Source: CAYXVU01 sp964468725
GTDB lineage: Bacteria; Acidobacteriota; Blastocatellia; UBA7656
Reading direction: 5' to 3'
Length of the DNA: 16,447 nt
Assembly: GCA_964468725.1 (NCBI GenBank)
Contig: CAYXVU010000134.1
Location: 1-16,447 of the forward strand
The notes beneath the pieces were generated by a model that made no database searches, was not told where the DNA came from, and worked only from the letters and a program-made list of their open reading frames with translations. Positions 1-6,842 of the stretch are shown here, piece by piece; positions within the stretch are counted from its first letter, which is position 1, and each line of letters opens with the position of its first letter. The position numbers and the translations under genes are program-made.

Positions 1-1
1 C

Positions 2-142
2 GGACGGATTGCTCCGGGTCTGGCCGCCGATCTGGTCGTTTTGAACGAAGACCCGGCGCGGGACGTTCGTGCCTTTGCCGCCGTGCGCTATACGCTGCGC
101 GACGGAAGATTGATCTACTCGTCTGCGCACAATTTGCGTTAG
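2..142 (+). CDS. Amidohydrolase family protein, C-terminal fragment (5' end outside window)
   Basis: Only the last 46 codons are present, entering in frame at base 2 and stopping at TAG 140-142. The visible peptide contains the block PGLAADLVVLNEDPARDV, followed by VRYTLRDGRLIY. This is the usual C-terminal signature of metal-dependent amidohydrolases (pG-x-x-ADlvvl-x-x-dP, then v-x-x-G-x-x-iy), where the chain returns to the small beta-sandwich beside the TIM barrel. The catalytic His/Asp residues lie upstream of the window, so substrate and exact subfamily (imidazolonepropionase-like, prolidase-like or other) cannot be told. It runs convergently toward the antiporter gene, with 25 bases between the two stops. 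Family assignment is fairly safe; any finer call is not supported. Confidence 0.75.
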   Translation, partial: GRIAPGLAADLVVLNEDPARDVRAFAAVRYTLRDGRLIYSSAHNLR

Positions 143-167
143 CAATGAAAATGGTAACGGCAGGGGT

Positions 168-1553
168 TCATTCCTCTGTTTGCGCTTCGACGGGTGGTTG
201 GTCTCGGTCTTGCGCCAGCGCCCACTTGAGCAAAGGCGGCGCAACCAAGGTTGTGATGATGACCATAATTACCGCCGCTGCAAAGGTCGCGGAACTGACG
301 ACGGGTTCGGCAACGCCATCATCGTTGGGCAATACCAAGGTTGCGCCGATGCCTGCGAAGATGAGACCCACTTCGCCGCGCGGAATCATGCCAAAGCCGA
401 TTGCCAAGCGATTGATCTTCTTTTCGACCGTTGCTAGTGAACAAATCTGCTTACCGATGATGGCGGCAACCGTCAAGGCCGCTGCAAAACCGAGAACTTC
501 GATCTTTCCGAAGGCGCGCAGATCAACTTTTAACCCCATCAAAACGAAAAAGACCGGCACGAGAAACGTACCAATCGGCGCGAGCAAATGAGGCAGGTGA
601 TCTTCGCCGCGCGAGAGGAAGGGTTCGAAGTGGACTTCGTCGAGTACAAGTCCGGCGGCGAATGCGCCGACGATGGGCGCCAGCCCGACCAATGCTGATG
701 CCCATGCCAAACCAAAACAGAAGGCAATCGAAAGCGTCAGAAAGATGCCGTTGGTTGCAAAACGGCTGGCGTTGCGAAAGATGTGCGGCATCACATACTG
801 ACCGACGAGGACGGCGGCAATTAAGAAGGCGACGGATTTGGCAGCAATGATGACGACATCCATAACCGCCAGCGTCTCGCCCGCCCCCGCTGCTTTGATT
901 GCTCCCGACACGACGGCGAGAATCAACAACCCCAGCACATCGTCAATCACGGCAGCGCCCAAAATGATGCGCGCTTCGCGCGATTGCAGCTTGTTTATAT
1001 CTTTCAAGACGCGGGCGGTGATGCCGACGCTGGTGGCGCACAAAATAGCGCCGATGAAGATATGGCCGAGGCGCGCTTCGTGAGGCAAGAAGAAGGCCGC
1101 AATCCCCCATCCCAAGAAGAACGGAGCGATCACTCCGGCAATGGCTACGAGCAGCGATGACCAGCCGACTTCGAGCATCTCTTTGACATTCGACTCCAAT
1201 CCGACTTCGAAGAGCAGCAGAATGACTCCGATTTCGGCCAGCGCCGTAATGACCTCGCTGGTCTTGATGGGTTCGATGAAGGTCAACCCAAAGAGCGTCA
1301 GGTTGCCGATGACGATGCCGCCGACCAACTCGCCGAGTACGGCTGGCAGTTTCAGTTTATCGAATAGCTCGCCGCCCAGCTTGGCGACAGCCAGCATCAC
1401 TGCGATGCCGATCAGCACGAGGGGGTTAAGGCCATGCGCGGCTTCTGCTGTATTGCCGTGCGCGACATCGCCACTGGCTTCGATGATCGAGGGGAGAGCG
1501 AAACAGGTGAGGGCGATCAGGACATAGAAGAATCGTCTGCGCGTCAATTTCAT
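168..1553 (-). CDS. CPA2-type cation:proton antiporter (Na+(K+)/H+ exchanger domain)
   Basis: A 461-residue inner-membrane antiporter of the Na_H_exchanger domain family, expected to exchange Na+ or K+ for protons. The ATG at 1553 begins MKLTRRRFFYVLIAL, a basic n-region plus hydrophobic stretch like a signal peptide or first helix. An in-frame TTG at 1595 would add 14 residues but lacks a ribosome-binding site. The rest is a chain of about 12 or 13 hydrophobic segments. The motif AAVIDDVLGLLIL carries a double aspartate (D204, D205). In the CPA2 branch this pair (as in NapA and NhaA) is the ion-binding site and is associated with electrogenic exchange, whereas Kef channels usually have QD here. 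CATSVGITARVL (near residue 172) and PRGEVGLIFAGIG fit the same family. No RCK/TrkA domain follows, so it lacks the usual cytosolic regulatory part. It is last in the minus-strand transporter row and is separated from the preceding permease by a hairpin. Ion specificity is undetermined. Confidence 0.9.
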   Translation of the reverse strand: MKLTRRRFFYVLIALTCFALPSIIEASGDVAHGNTAEAAHGLNPLVLIGIAVMLAVAKLGGELFDKLKLPAVLGELVGGIVIGNLTLFGLTFIEPIKTSEVITALAEIGVILLLFEVGLESNVKEMLEVGWSSLLVAIAGVIAPFFLGWGIAAFFLPHEARLGHIFIGAILCATSVGITARVLKDINKLQSREARIILGAAVIDDVLGLLILAVVSGAIKAAGAGETLAVMDVVIIAAKSVAFLIAAVLVGQYVMPHIFRNASRFATNGIFLTLSIAFCFGLAWASALVGLAPIVGAFAAGLVLDEVHFEPFLSRGEDHLPHLLAPIGTFLVPVFFVLMGLKVDLRAFGKIEVLGFAAALTVAAIIGKQICSLATVEKKINRLAIGFGMIPRGEVGLIFAGIGATLVLPNDDGVAEPVVSSATFAAAVIMVIITTLVAPPLLKWALAQDRDQPPVEAQTEE

Positions 1554-1600
1554 GTAAGAGACCTGTGAATGAATTTGCTGAACCGGCTGCGGCAAGATAA

Positions 1601-1652
1601 ACAGAAGCCGCCATCATCGGTCAAGACCGAATCGCTTGATGGCGGCTTCTGT
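1601..1652 (-). terminator. Hairpin, probable intrinsic terminator after the APC permease
   Basis: A perfect 15-bp inverted repeat has arms ACAGAAGCCGCCATC (1601-1615) and GATGGCGGCTTCTGT (1638-1652), with a 22-base spacer. The spacer contains a further small repeat (CGGTC..GACCG, 1618-1629), so a nested hairpin is possible. It starts nine bases after the stop of the permease at 1661-3226, read on the minus strand, and is followed by TTATCTTGCC, a moderately T-rich tail. Position and stem strength fit a terminator. The tail is weaker than the classic U-run, so partial read-through into the antiporter gene is plausible. Confidence 0.55.
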
Positions 1653-1660
1653 AACTCCGA

Positions 1661-3226
1661 TTACTTTTTGTCGTTCCCGTCTTCGGCCAGAGAGCCGCCG
1701 GGCGAAACCCCGTGTTTGGCAATCTCACGTTCGAGGTAATGCTTCATAAAGCTGTGGCGTCTGCCATAGAGGAAGTAGATCAGGAATCCGATGGCCAGCC
1801 ATCCGGCTAATCGTATCCAGTTGTAAGCGGGCAGCGAGAACATCAACAACGAACAGGTCACGATGCCCAGTATCGGAACCAGCGGCACGAGGGGAGCGCG
1901 AAACGGGCGCTCTGCATTGGGGTGCGTCTTGCGCATAATCATCACCGCGCCGCAGACAATGACGAAAGCTAACAAGGTGCCGATGTTGACCAGTTCAAGC
2001 AGAATATCAATGGGAAAGAAGGCTGCCAGTGTGCCGCTGAAGATGCCGGTCAAGATGGTGGACTTGTAGGGCGTGCGGAACTTGTCGTGAATGGCGCCGA
2101 AGAAACTGGGTGGCAACAACCCATCGCGCGCCATCGCCAGCAAAACGCGCGGCTGACTGAGCAACATCACCAGCAAGACCGAGGTGATTCCGGCGACTCC
2201 GGCGATAGCAATCAAGCCGTGCGCCCATCCGAGATTGACATCATCAAAAGCTTTGGCAACGGGCGCAGCGATGTCGAGGTTTTTATAGTTCACCATGCCG
2301 GTGAGGACAGCGACGACCGCAATATAGAGCACCGTGCAGATGATCAGCGAAGCAATGATGCCGATGGGGACATCGCGTTGCGGCACTTTCGCTTCTTCGG
2401 CGTGCGTCGAAACCGAATCGAAGCCGATGTAGGCGAAGAAGGCGAGCGCCGCTCCTGCCAACATCCCGACGGGACGGCCTGCCGCGTCTACTTGTCCGGC
2501 GATGTGGTAGCCAAACAGGTTAAGTCCGGTATAGCCGAAGGGCGCGAAGTCTGACCAGTTAGCGGTGTTGACATAGAAAGCTCCGACCCCGATCACAAAG
2601 ATCACGGCGGCCACTTTGATAATGACCATCGTGGCGTTGAAACCGGCGCTTTCGCGGATGCCGATAACCAGTACGACGGTGACCAGCAAGACGATCAAGA
2701 GCGCCGGTAGGTTGATGATCGAATTGGTGCCCACCATGTGAAGGAAGTTCGAACTGGTCGGATCATAAGCAATGGCGGGACCGGCAACCGCTTCGGGTAC
2801 TTTGAGGCCGACCAACCCGATGACCGATTGAAAATAGCCCGACCAGCCATTAGCGACGACCGCCGAACCGACGGCGTATTCCAATACCAAATCCCAGCCG
2901 ATGATCCAGGCGAAGATTTCGCCCAGCGTGGCATAGGCATAGGTGTATGCCGATCCGGCTACCGGAACCATAGAAGCAAACTCGGCATAACAGAGCGCCG
3001 CAAAGATGCAGACCAGACCGGCGACGACATACGAGAGCATCAAAGCGGGGCCTGCCGTCTGTTTGGCAATCGCTCCGGTGGTTACGAAGATGCCCGCTCC
3101 GATGATGGCTCCGACTCCCAAACTGGTCAGCGTCACCGGGCCGAGAATGCGGCGCAGGCGATGTTCGCCTTTCAGTTCTTCGAGCAACACTTCGAGCGGT
3201 TTGCGAGCAAAGAGTTGATTGGCCAT
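1661..3226 (-). CDS. APC-superfamily amino acid permease (CAT-like)
   Basis: A 521-residue integral membrane transporter of the amino acid-polyamine-organocation superfamily, closest in style to the cationic amino acid transporter (CAT/YfnA-like) group. The start at 3226 is supported by AAGGAG upstream of the ATG. A basic cytoplasmic N-terminus leads into TM1 with GVGAIIGAGIF (residues 37-47). This unwound-helix glycine motif binds the amino group and carboxylate of the substrate in APC transporters. CYAEFASMVPVAGSAYTY and FFAYIGFDSVSTHAEE are further family hallmarks (TM3 and TM6 regions). About 12 TM segments are visible, followed by a short charged tail, matching the usual length. It is clearly related to the longer permease at 6843-8789 in these blocks. 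A 93-base gap separates it from the two-helix protein upstream, so it may have its own promoter. Substrate cannot be set from sequence. Confidence 0.92.
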   Translation of the reverse strand: MANQLFARKPLEVLLEELKGEHRLRRILGPVTLTSLGVGAIIGAGIFVTTGAIAKQTAGPALMLSYVVAGLVCIFAALCYAEFASMVPVAGSAYTYAYATLGEIFAWIIGWDLVLEYAVGSAVVANGWSGYFQSVIGLVGLKVPEAVAGPAIAYDPTSSNFLHMVGTNSIINLPALLIVLLVTVVLVIGIRESAGFNATMVIIKVAAVIFVIGVGAFYVNTANWSDFAPFGYTGLNLFGYHIAGQVDAAGRPVGMLAGAALAFFAYIGFDSVSTHAEEAKVPQRDVPIGIIASLIICTVLYIAVVAVLTGMVNYKNLDIAAPVAKAFDDVNLGWAHGLIAIAGVAGITSVLLVMLLSQPRVLLAMARDGLLPPSFFGAIHDKFRTPYKSTILTGIFSGTLAAFFPIDILLELVNIGTLLAFVIVCGAVMIMRKTHPNAERPFRAPLVPLVPILGIVTCSLLMFSLPAYNWIRLAGWLAIGFLIYFLYGRRHSFMKHYLEREIAKHGVSPGGSLAEDGNDKK

Positions 3227-3319
3227 GGATGAACTCCTTTAGTTGAGGTTTCCCTGTAAAAACGTGTGGTGAGCGTATCGGACAAAACCCTCGTCGGATG
3301 GGCTTGCCCCTGCCGAGAC

Positions 3320-3892
3320 TCAGTTCAGTGGAATATAGATGCCGTCTTCGCGTTCTTCCAGTCCGGCGCGACTAGGCGGATTGAGAATAGGAAAACGCGA
3401 AGCTTCGATATGAAACCGCTTCAGCAAGGCCGAAGCGACCGGCACAATCTCACGTTGGTATTTTTGTTTTTCCTGTTCGAGTACTTTGGCACGTTTGCGA
3501 TTGCCCTCGCGGTAGCGCACATTCGAGAGCGTAAACAAGAGCAAGTAATAACCGGCTGCGCCGAGAATCAAGTAGGTGACGACATCAATCCCCGCGCCGC
3601 GCGTGATAAGCGTCAGCCCCGCAGCAATCAACCCAAAGAGAATGACAACGCGCGCCATAAACCAGCCGTACTTGCTGAACCATAGAGCTTCGTTTTTCAC
3701 AAATCCCTGACGCCGTTCGGCGCGATCCTTAGCCTGAATGAGCGCGGCAATCTCTTTGCCGCAGGTGGTAGAGGCGGGCAGTCGGTCGAGCAGGGATTGC
3801 AGGTCGGCGGGCGACTGTATCTCGCTGATGAGGATTTCGATCAGCGTCGTCACATCTTCCGGGATAGGCTTGCGTTCGCTGTGTTTGGCCAC
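3320..3892 (-). CDS. Two-helix membrane protein of unknown function
   Basis: I do not recognise this 190-residue protein. It has a soluble N-terminal part (about 1-76), rich in helices and charge, that reads PADLQSLLDRLP and then KEIAALIQAKDRAERRQ. Two hydrophobic segments follow (about 77-97 and 104-124). The next part is very basic, coiled-coil-like (RYREGNRKRAKVLEQEKQKY, about 126-145), and the C-terminal tail ends in GIYIPLN. By the positive-inside rule both termini should be cytoplasmic. The start is GTG at 3892 with no strong ribosome-binding site; no ATG lies near. An inverted repeat (3906-3911 with 3921-3926) sits in its leader. It lies between the NSS transporter pair and an APC permease on the same strand, but no transporter fold is visible. 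A role as accessory or regulatory membrane protein would be guesswork. Confidence 0.7.
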   Translation of the reverse strand: MAKHSERKPIPEDVTTLIEILISEIQSPADLQSLLDRLPASTTCGKEIAALIQAKDRAERRQGFVKNEALWFSKYGWFMARVVILFGLIAAGLTLITRGAGIDVVTYLILGAAGYYLLLFTLSNVRYREGNRKRAKVLEQEKQKYQREIVPVASALLKRFHIEASRFPILNPPSRAGLEEREDGIYIPLN

Positions 3893-3941
3893 GTTGGTTC
3901 TGGTCTGCGCCGTCGGTCAAGGCGCACAACGAAGATGACAA

Positions 3942-3978
3942 ACAGCCTTGTCTTGATCTGTGGTCAAGGCAGGGCTGT
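3942..3978 (-). terminator. Hairpin after the NSS transporter pair, possible terminator
   Basis: Arms at 3942-3956 and 3964-3978 with a 7-base loop give 13 pairs and two A/C mismatches when read as minus-strand RNA (15 pairs including G-U if read on the plus strand). The structure lies 31 bases after the stop of the small NSS subunit at 4010. It is followed on the minus strand by TTGTCATCTTCGTT, only moderately T-rich. It would close the permease-UspA-NSS transcription unit and separate it from the gene at 3892-3320. Confidence 0.45.
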
Positions 3979-4009
3979 CATCAAACAGGCGATCAACCAC
4001 ACCGCCTCA

Positions 4010-4165
4010 CTACTTGTTGCCGCCGAGAACTTTGCTGAACGTGAAGATGGTCAGCGTCAGGATGAATATCCACGCGGCAATCATAAACACCCAACCACCT
4101 GTGGTCATCGTCGGATGTTCGCCGCCGGTTTGCAGCCATATCATCATCAAAGCCGTCTTACTCAT
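4010..4165 (-). CDS. Small membrane subunit of NSS transporter (MetS-like)
   Basis: A 51-residue protein with one clear hydrophobic helix (GGWVFMIAAWIFILTLTIF, about residues 23-41) and a short basic tail. Its ATG overlaps the TGA of the NSS transporter gene in an ATGA arrangement. A strong GGGGAGGT site lies just upstream inside that gene, which points to translational coupling and matched amounts of the two proteins. Small one-helix partners encoded directly after NSS transporters are known; MetS with MetP in Corynebacterium methionine uptake is the described case. I infer the same kind of role here. The 19 residues before the second Met (MTTGGW) look unlike usual members, so a shorter product starting at 4108 is possible, although it lacks a good ribosome-binding site. 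No sequence-level proof of MetS homology can be given without a search. Confidence 0.72.
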   Translation of the reverse strand: MSKTALMMIWLQTGGEHPTMTTGGWVFMIAAWIFILTLTIFTFSKVLGGNK

Positions 4166-5832
4166 GCGTTGACCTCCCCTTTTTGTCTGTACTTCTTCCA
4201 TGCGTATGAGACGAGAATCACGAAGACGAGGTAGATCGCCAGCATTTCAATGCGCGCCCCCCAGCGATACCAGAAGTTCGGCAAATCAGAGCTATTTTCG
4301 ACAAGCTGCCTGCCTGCCAACCCGAATTCGTAGGCGATCTGATCCAATCCCGAAGCCGTCGCTTTGCTCCACCCCGGCAAATCCTGCCACTGTTTGAAGG
4401 TCAACCGCGGAATTAAGCCGTCAATCGCCCCTTTGATGAGGATAACGATCAGCAAGATCGGCACCACGTATTTCATGATGGGGAAGAAGAAACCGGGCAG
4501 ATTGATTTGCTGCCCTTTACGAATCTCGTCCCACGCCTTCTTGGAGCCGAAGATCCAGAAGAAGAGAATCGTTTCGATCAACGAAAAGACGAGCAAGAAG
4601 AAGCCGCCCGCCCAGAAGTCGAATTCATCCAGATAGCCATACTGCAACCACAAGACGATGGGCACGGCTCCGGCAAACAAGATCGCGGCAATCAAGCCAG
4701 CGGCTTTGGCGCGCGTCAGCTTCAATTCGTCTTGTAGGAAGGCCATCGCCGGTTGCGCCAGCGCCAATGACGAGGTGATGCCAGCAAAGAAGAGCAAGGT
4801 GAAGAAGATGCCGCCGAACAGAAAGCCGCCCGGCAGTCCCGAAAAGACGGCGGGCATGGTTTGAAAGCCGAGGTTGAAGGTTCCGGCATTGGCAATCGCC
4901 GTCGCCGCGCCCGGCCCGTAAAAAGCCGCCGCTGCCGGAATGGCAATCGAACCGCCGAGAATCACTTCGCAAAACTCGTTCATCGAAGAGGTCGCCAGCC
5001 CCGTCAAAACCACATCATCACTCTCTTTCAAATAACTGGCGTAGGTCTCAATCGAGCCGGTTCCGAGTGACAGCGTAAAGAAGATTTGCCCCGCTGCGGC
5101 CAACCATACGGCGCCGTCGGTGATGCGCGAAAAATCGGGATTCCATACGAAGGCCACGCCGCCAAAGGCTCCCGGCAACGACAGGACGCGAATGCCGACG
5201 ATGATGGCAAACAGAATCAACAACGGCATGGCGATTTTGGCCATCTTCTCGATGCCGCCCGCGATACCCCGTGAGAGCACAAAGACGTTCAGGAATAAGG
5301 TGACCACAAAGAAAGCCCAACTTGCCGTCGTGCCCGAAAGATGCGATGCGTTATTCGTTCCCTGATAGGTCGCCAGATGATTGCCCATCGTCTGGAAAGC
5401 CTCTTGCGGGCTTTGTCCGGCGATGCTCGGCAGTTGGTTGGTAAAGGCCTGCACCGCATAACCGAGCGTCCACGATTCGATGTAGGTGTAATAGATCACG
5501 AAAGCCAGCGGAATGAAGACGCCGAGCGCGCCGAGATACTTGGCCAGCGGGTGATTCCACAGTTTTTCGAACATCCCCGGCGAGGTCGAGTAACCGAACT
5601 TGCCGCCGTAACGCCCGATGCCCCACTCGATCCACATCAGCGGAATGCCTAACAGCAGCAGGGAGATGAAATAGGGAACCATAAAGGTGCCGCCGCCATT
5701 TTGCGCCGCCAGCGACGGAAACCGCAGAAAGTTGCCCAATCCCACAGCATTGCCAGCCATTGCTAGCACCAGTCCGATTTGCGAACCCCAGCCTTCTTTC
5801 TGTTGCCCTGCGGTGTCGAACTCTGTTGCCAT
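4162..5832 (-). CDS. Sodium-dependent transporter of the NSS/SNF family
   Basis: A 556-residue Na+-coupled symporter of the neurotransmitter:sodium symporter family (LeuT fold). Bacterial members carry amino acids such as leucine, tryptophan, tyrosine or methionine. The ATG at 5832 is preceded by AGGAGAAAAGG; an in-frame TTG at 5892 is less likely. The N-terminal block GNAVGLGNFLRFP (residues 27-39) is the family signature and forms the two sodium sites and part of the substrate site in TM1. QNGGGTFMVPYF then opens TM2. GTGSIETYASYLKESDD belongs to the TM6-TM7 region, which also shapes the binding pocket. About 12 TM helices are present, ending in the basic tail KKYRQKGE. The stop overlaps the small subunit gene downstream. 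Upstream, 79 bases separate it from the universal stress protein gene. The family is certain; the substrate is unknown. Confidence 0.95.
   Translation of the reverse strand: MATEFDTAGQQKEGWGSQIGLVLAMAGNAVGLGNFLRFPSLAAQNGGGTFMVPYFISLLLLGIPLMWIEWGIGRYGGKFGYSTSPGMFEKLWNHPLAKYLGALGVFIPLAFVIYYTYIESWTLGYAVQAFTNQLPSIAGQSPQEAFQTMGNHLATYQGTNNASHLSGTTASWAFFVVTLFLNVFVLSRGIAGGIEKMAKIAMPLLILFAIIVGIRVLSLPGAFGGVAFVWNPDFSRITDGAVWLAAAGQIFFTLSLGTGSIETYASYLKESDDVVLTGLATSSMNEFCEVILGGSIAIPAAAAFYGPGAATAIANAGTFNLGFQTMPAVFSGLPGGFLFGGIFFTLLFFAGITSSLALAQPAMAFLQDELKLTRAKAAGLIAAILFAGAVPIVLWLQYGYLDEFDFWAGGFFLLVFSLIETILFFWIFGSKKAWDEIRKGQQINLPGFFFPIMKYVVPILLIVILIKGAIDGLIPRLTFKQWQDLPGWSKATASGLDQIAYEFGLAGRQLVENSSDLPNFWYRWGARIEMLAIYLVFVILVSYAWKKYRQKGEVNA
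4172..4179 (-). promoter_or_regulatory. Shine-Dalgarno site deciding the start of the small NSS subunit
   Basis: GGGGAGGT on the minus strand lies inside the last codons of the NSS transporter gene, with its GGAGG core seven bases before the ATG at 4165. It fixes that ATG as start in preference to the in-frame upstream codon at 4201 and the internal Met at 4108. It also supports translational coupling. Confidence 0.75.
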
Positions 5833-5911
5833 AAATCCTTTTCTCCTGATGAAAGTGTGAGCGCGCGACCGGCAGTAGGCGCTCGAACGCAAAGCGTTTG
5901 TTCCGAAACTG

Positions 5912-6751
5912 TCAAACTTCCAGCACCGGACAGTGCGCGTGACGAATCACCCGTTCGGTTGTTGTCCCTAGTATGGCGTCGCCGAGATTGTTATGCCCTT
6001 TCCCTGACAAGGCGATGAGGTCAATGCCTTGGGCTTCGGCAAAACGGACGATCTCGCTTTCGGCGCGCCCTTCGGCTACGTGATAAGCGGTCACTGCGCT
6101 TGCGCCCGCCAAGCCGCCGACGAAGTCTTTCAGCAAGGCTTCGACGCGCGCTTGAAAATCAGCATCATCGCGGCTGATGCCGTTGCTGGCATAGTAGGCG
6201 GTGCTGTCTTCGTCCGTGACATGCAGCGCGTAGAGTTTCGCACCGAACTTTTCGGCAAAGCCAACGGCATAGGGGAAGGCTTTTGCGGAGTTTTCCGAAA
6301 AGTCGGTCGCAAAGAGCACCTCTTTGAGATTGCCCGTATAGGCCGACGCATCGGTGTCCGGTTCGATCTTGACGATGAAGACGGGAATCTCGGAGAAACG
6401 CGACACCTCTTCGGCGATGCTGCCGCCCAAAAAGAACTGCGCCAGCGCCGAACGCCCGTGCGTCGCCATCACGATCAAATCGCAGCCTTTGGCGCGCGAC
6501 ACGTCGAGAATGTCTTTGTAGGGCGCGTGCCCGCGAATCATGATGCGCTCGGTCTCCAACTCTCCGGCAAAGGCATCGAGCGCCGGAAAACTGTGCGCCG
6601 GGTTGGCCGGGTCGGCCTCTTCCAACTCGGAGATGTGCAGCAGGATGAGTTTGGCTCCGAAGGCTTTGGCTAAGGCTTCGGCATAGGGAAAGGATTTGTT
6701 CGCGTGTTCGGAAAAGTCCGTTGGGAAGAGGATTGATTTGATGTCCGCCAT
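5912..6751 (-). CDS. Universal stress protein, tandem UspA domains
   Basis: A 279-residue soluble protein made of two UspA-like domains (about 1-130 and 141-279). Each opens with the same pattern: SILFPTDFSEHANKSFPYAE at residue 6 and EVLFATDFSENSAKAFPYAV at residue 144. The ATP-site loop (canonical G-x2-G-x9-G-S/T) appears as ATHG-x9-GGS (96-111) in domain 1 and SGKG-x9-GTT (249-264) in domain 2. In both copies the first glycine is replaced (Ala or Ser), and in domain 1 the residue after the third glycine is Gly. Nucleotide binding is therefore likely but not certain. The start at 6751 is preceded by AAAGGGAAAAG; an in-frame upstream start at 6799 would add 16 residues and is less likely. 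Tandem Usp proteins bind ATP or act as stress regulators. Encoded between two transporters on the same strand, this one may tune them, which is an inference from location. Confidence 0.92.
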   Translation of the reverse strand: MADIKSILFPTDFSEHANKSFPYAEALAKAFGAKLILLHISELEEADPANPAHSFPALDAFAGELETERIMIRGHAPYKDILDVSRAKGCDLIVMATHGRSALAQFFLGGSIAEEVSRFSEIPVFIVKIEPDTDASAYTGNLKEVLFATDFSENSAKAFPYAVGFAEKFGAKLYALHVTDEDSTAYYASNGISRDDADFQARVEALLKDFVGGLAGASAVTAYHVAEGRAESEIVRFAEAQGIDLIALSGKGHNNLGDAILGTTTERVIRHAHCPVLEV

Positions 6752-6842
6752 AGTCTTTTCCCTTTCTGCTCTCGCTACTTGAGCAAGAGAACGAATCAAC
6801 GAAATGAATTTGCTTTACTCTGTACGAAAAGAGCGTGTCGGT

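Noticed and set aside
1554..1595. Upstream TTG start for the antiporter
   Set aside because: It would add 14 residues before a signal-like N-terminus, starts with TTG and has no ribosome-binding site. The ATG at 1553 is preferred.
2087..2554. A 155-codon plus-strand frame inside the APC permease gene
   Set aside because: Its product is low-complexity and charged without motifs; the minus-strand permease fully explains the stretch. The same holds for the frames at 2738-3232, 6029-6673 and 14130-14939.
5859..5884. GAGCGC...GCGCTC inverted repeat in the UspA-NSS spacer
   Set aside because: Six-base GC-rich arms are expected by chance in this composition, and no tail or conserved context supports a function.
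6769..6789. Hairpin between the UspA and long permease genes
   Set aside because: The stem is 8 bp with one wobble and a 5-base loop, but no T-tract follows and it lies close to the UspA ribosome-binding site. It is not distinguishable from chance.
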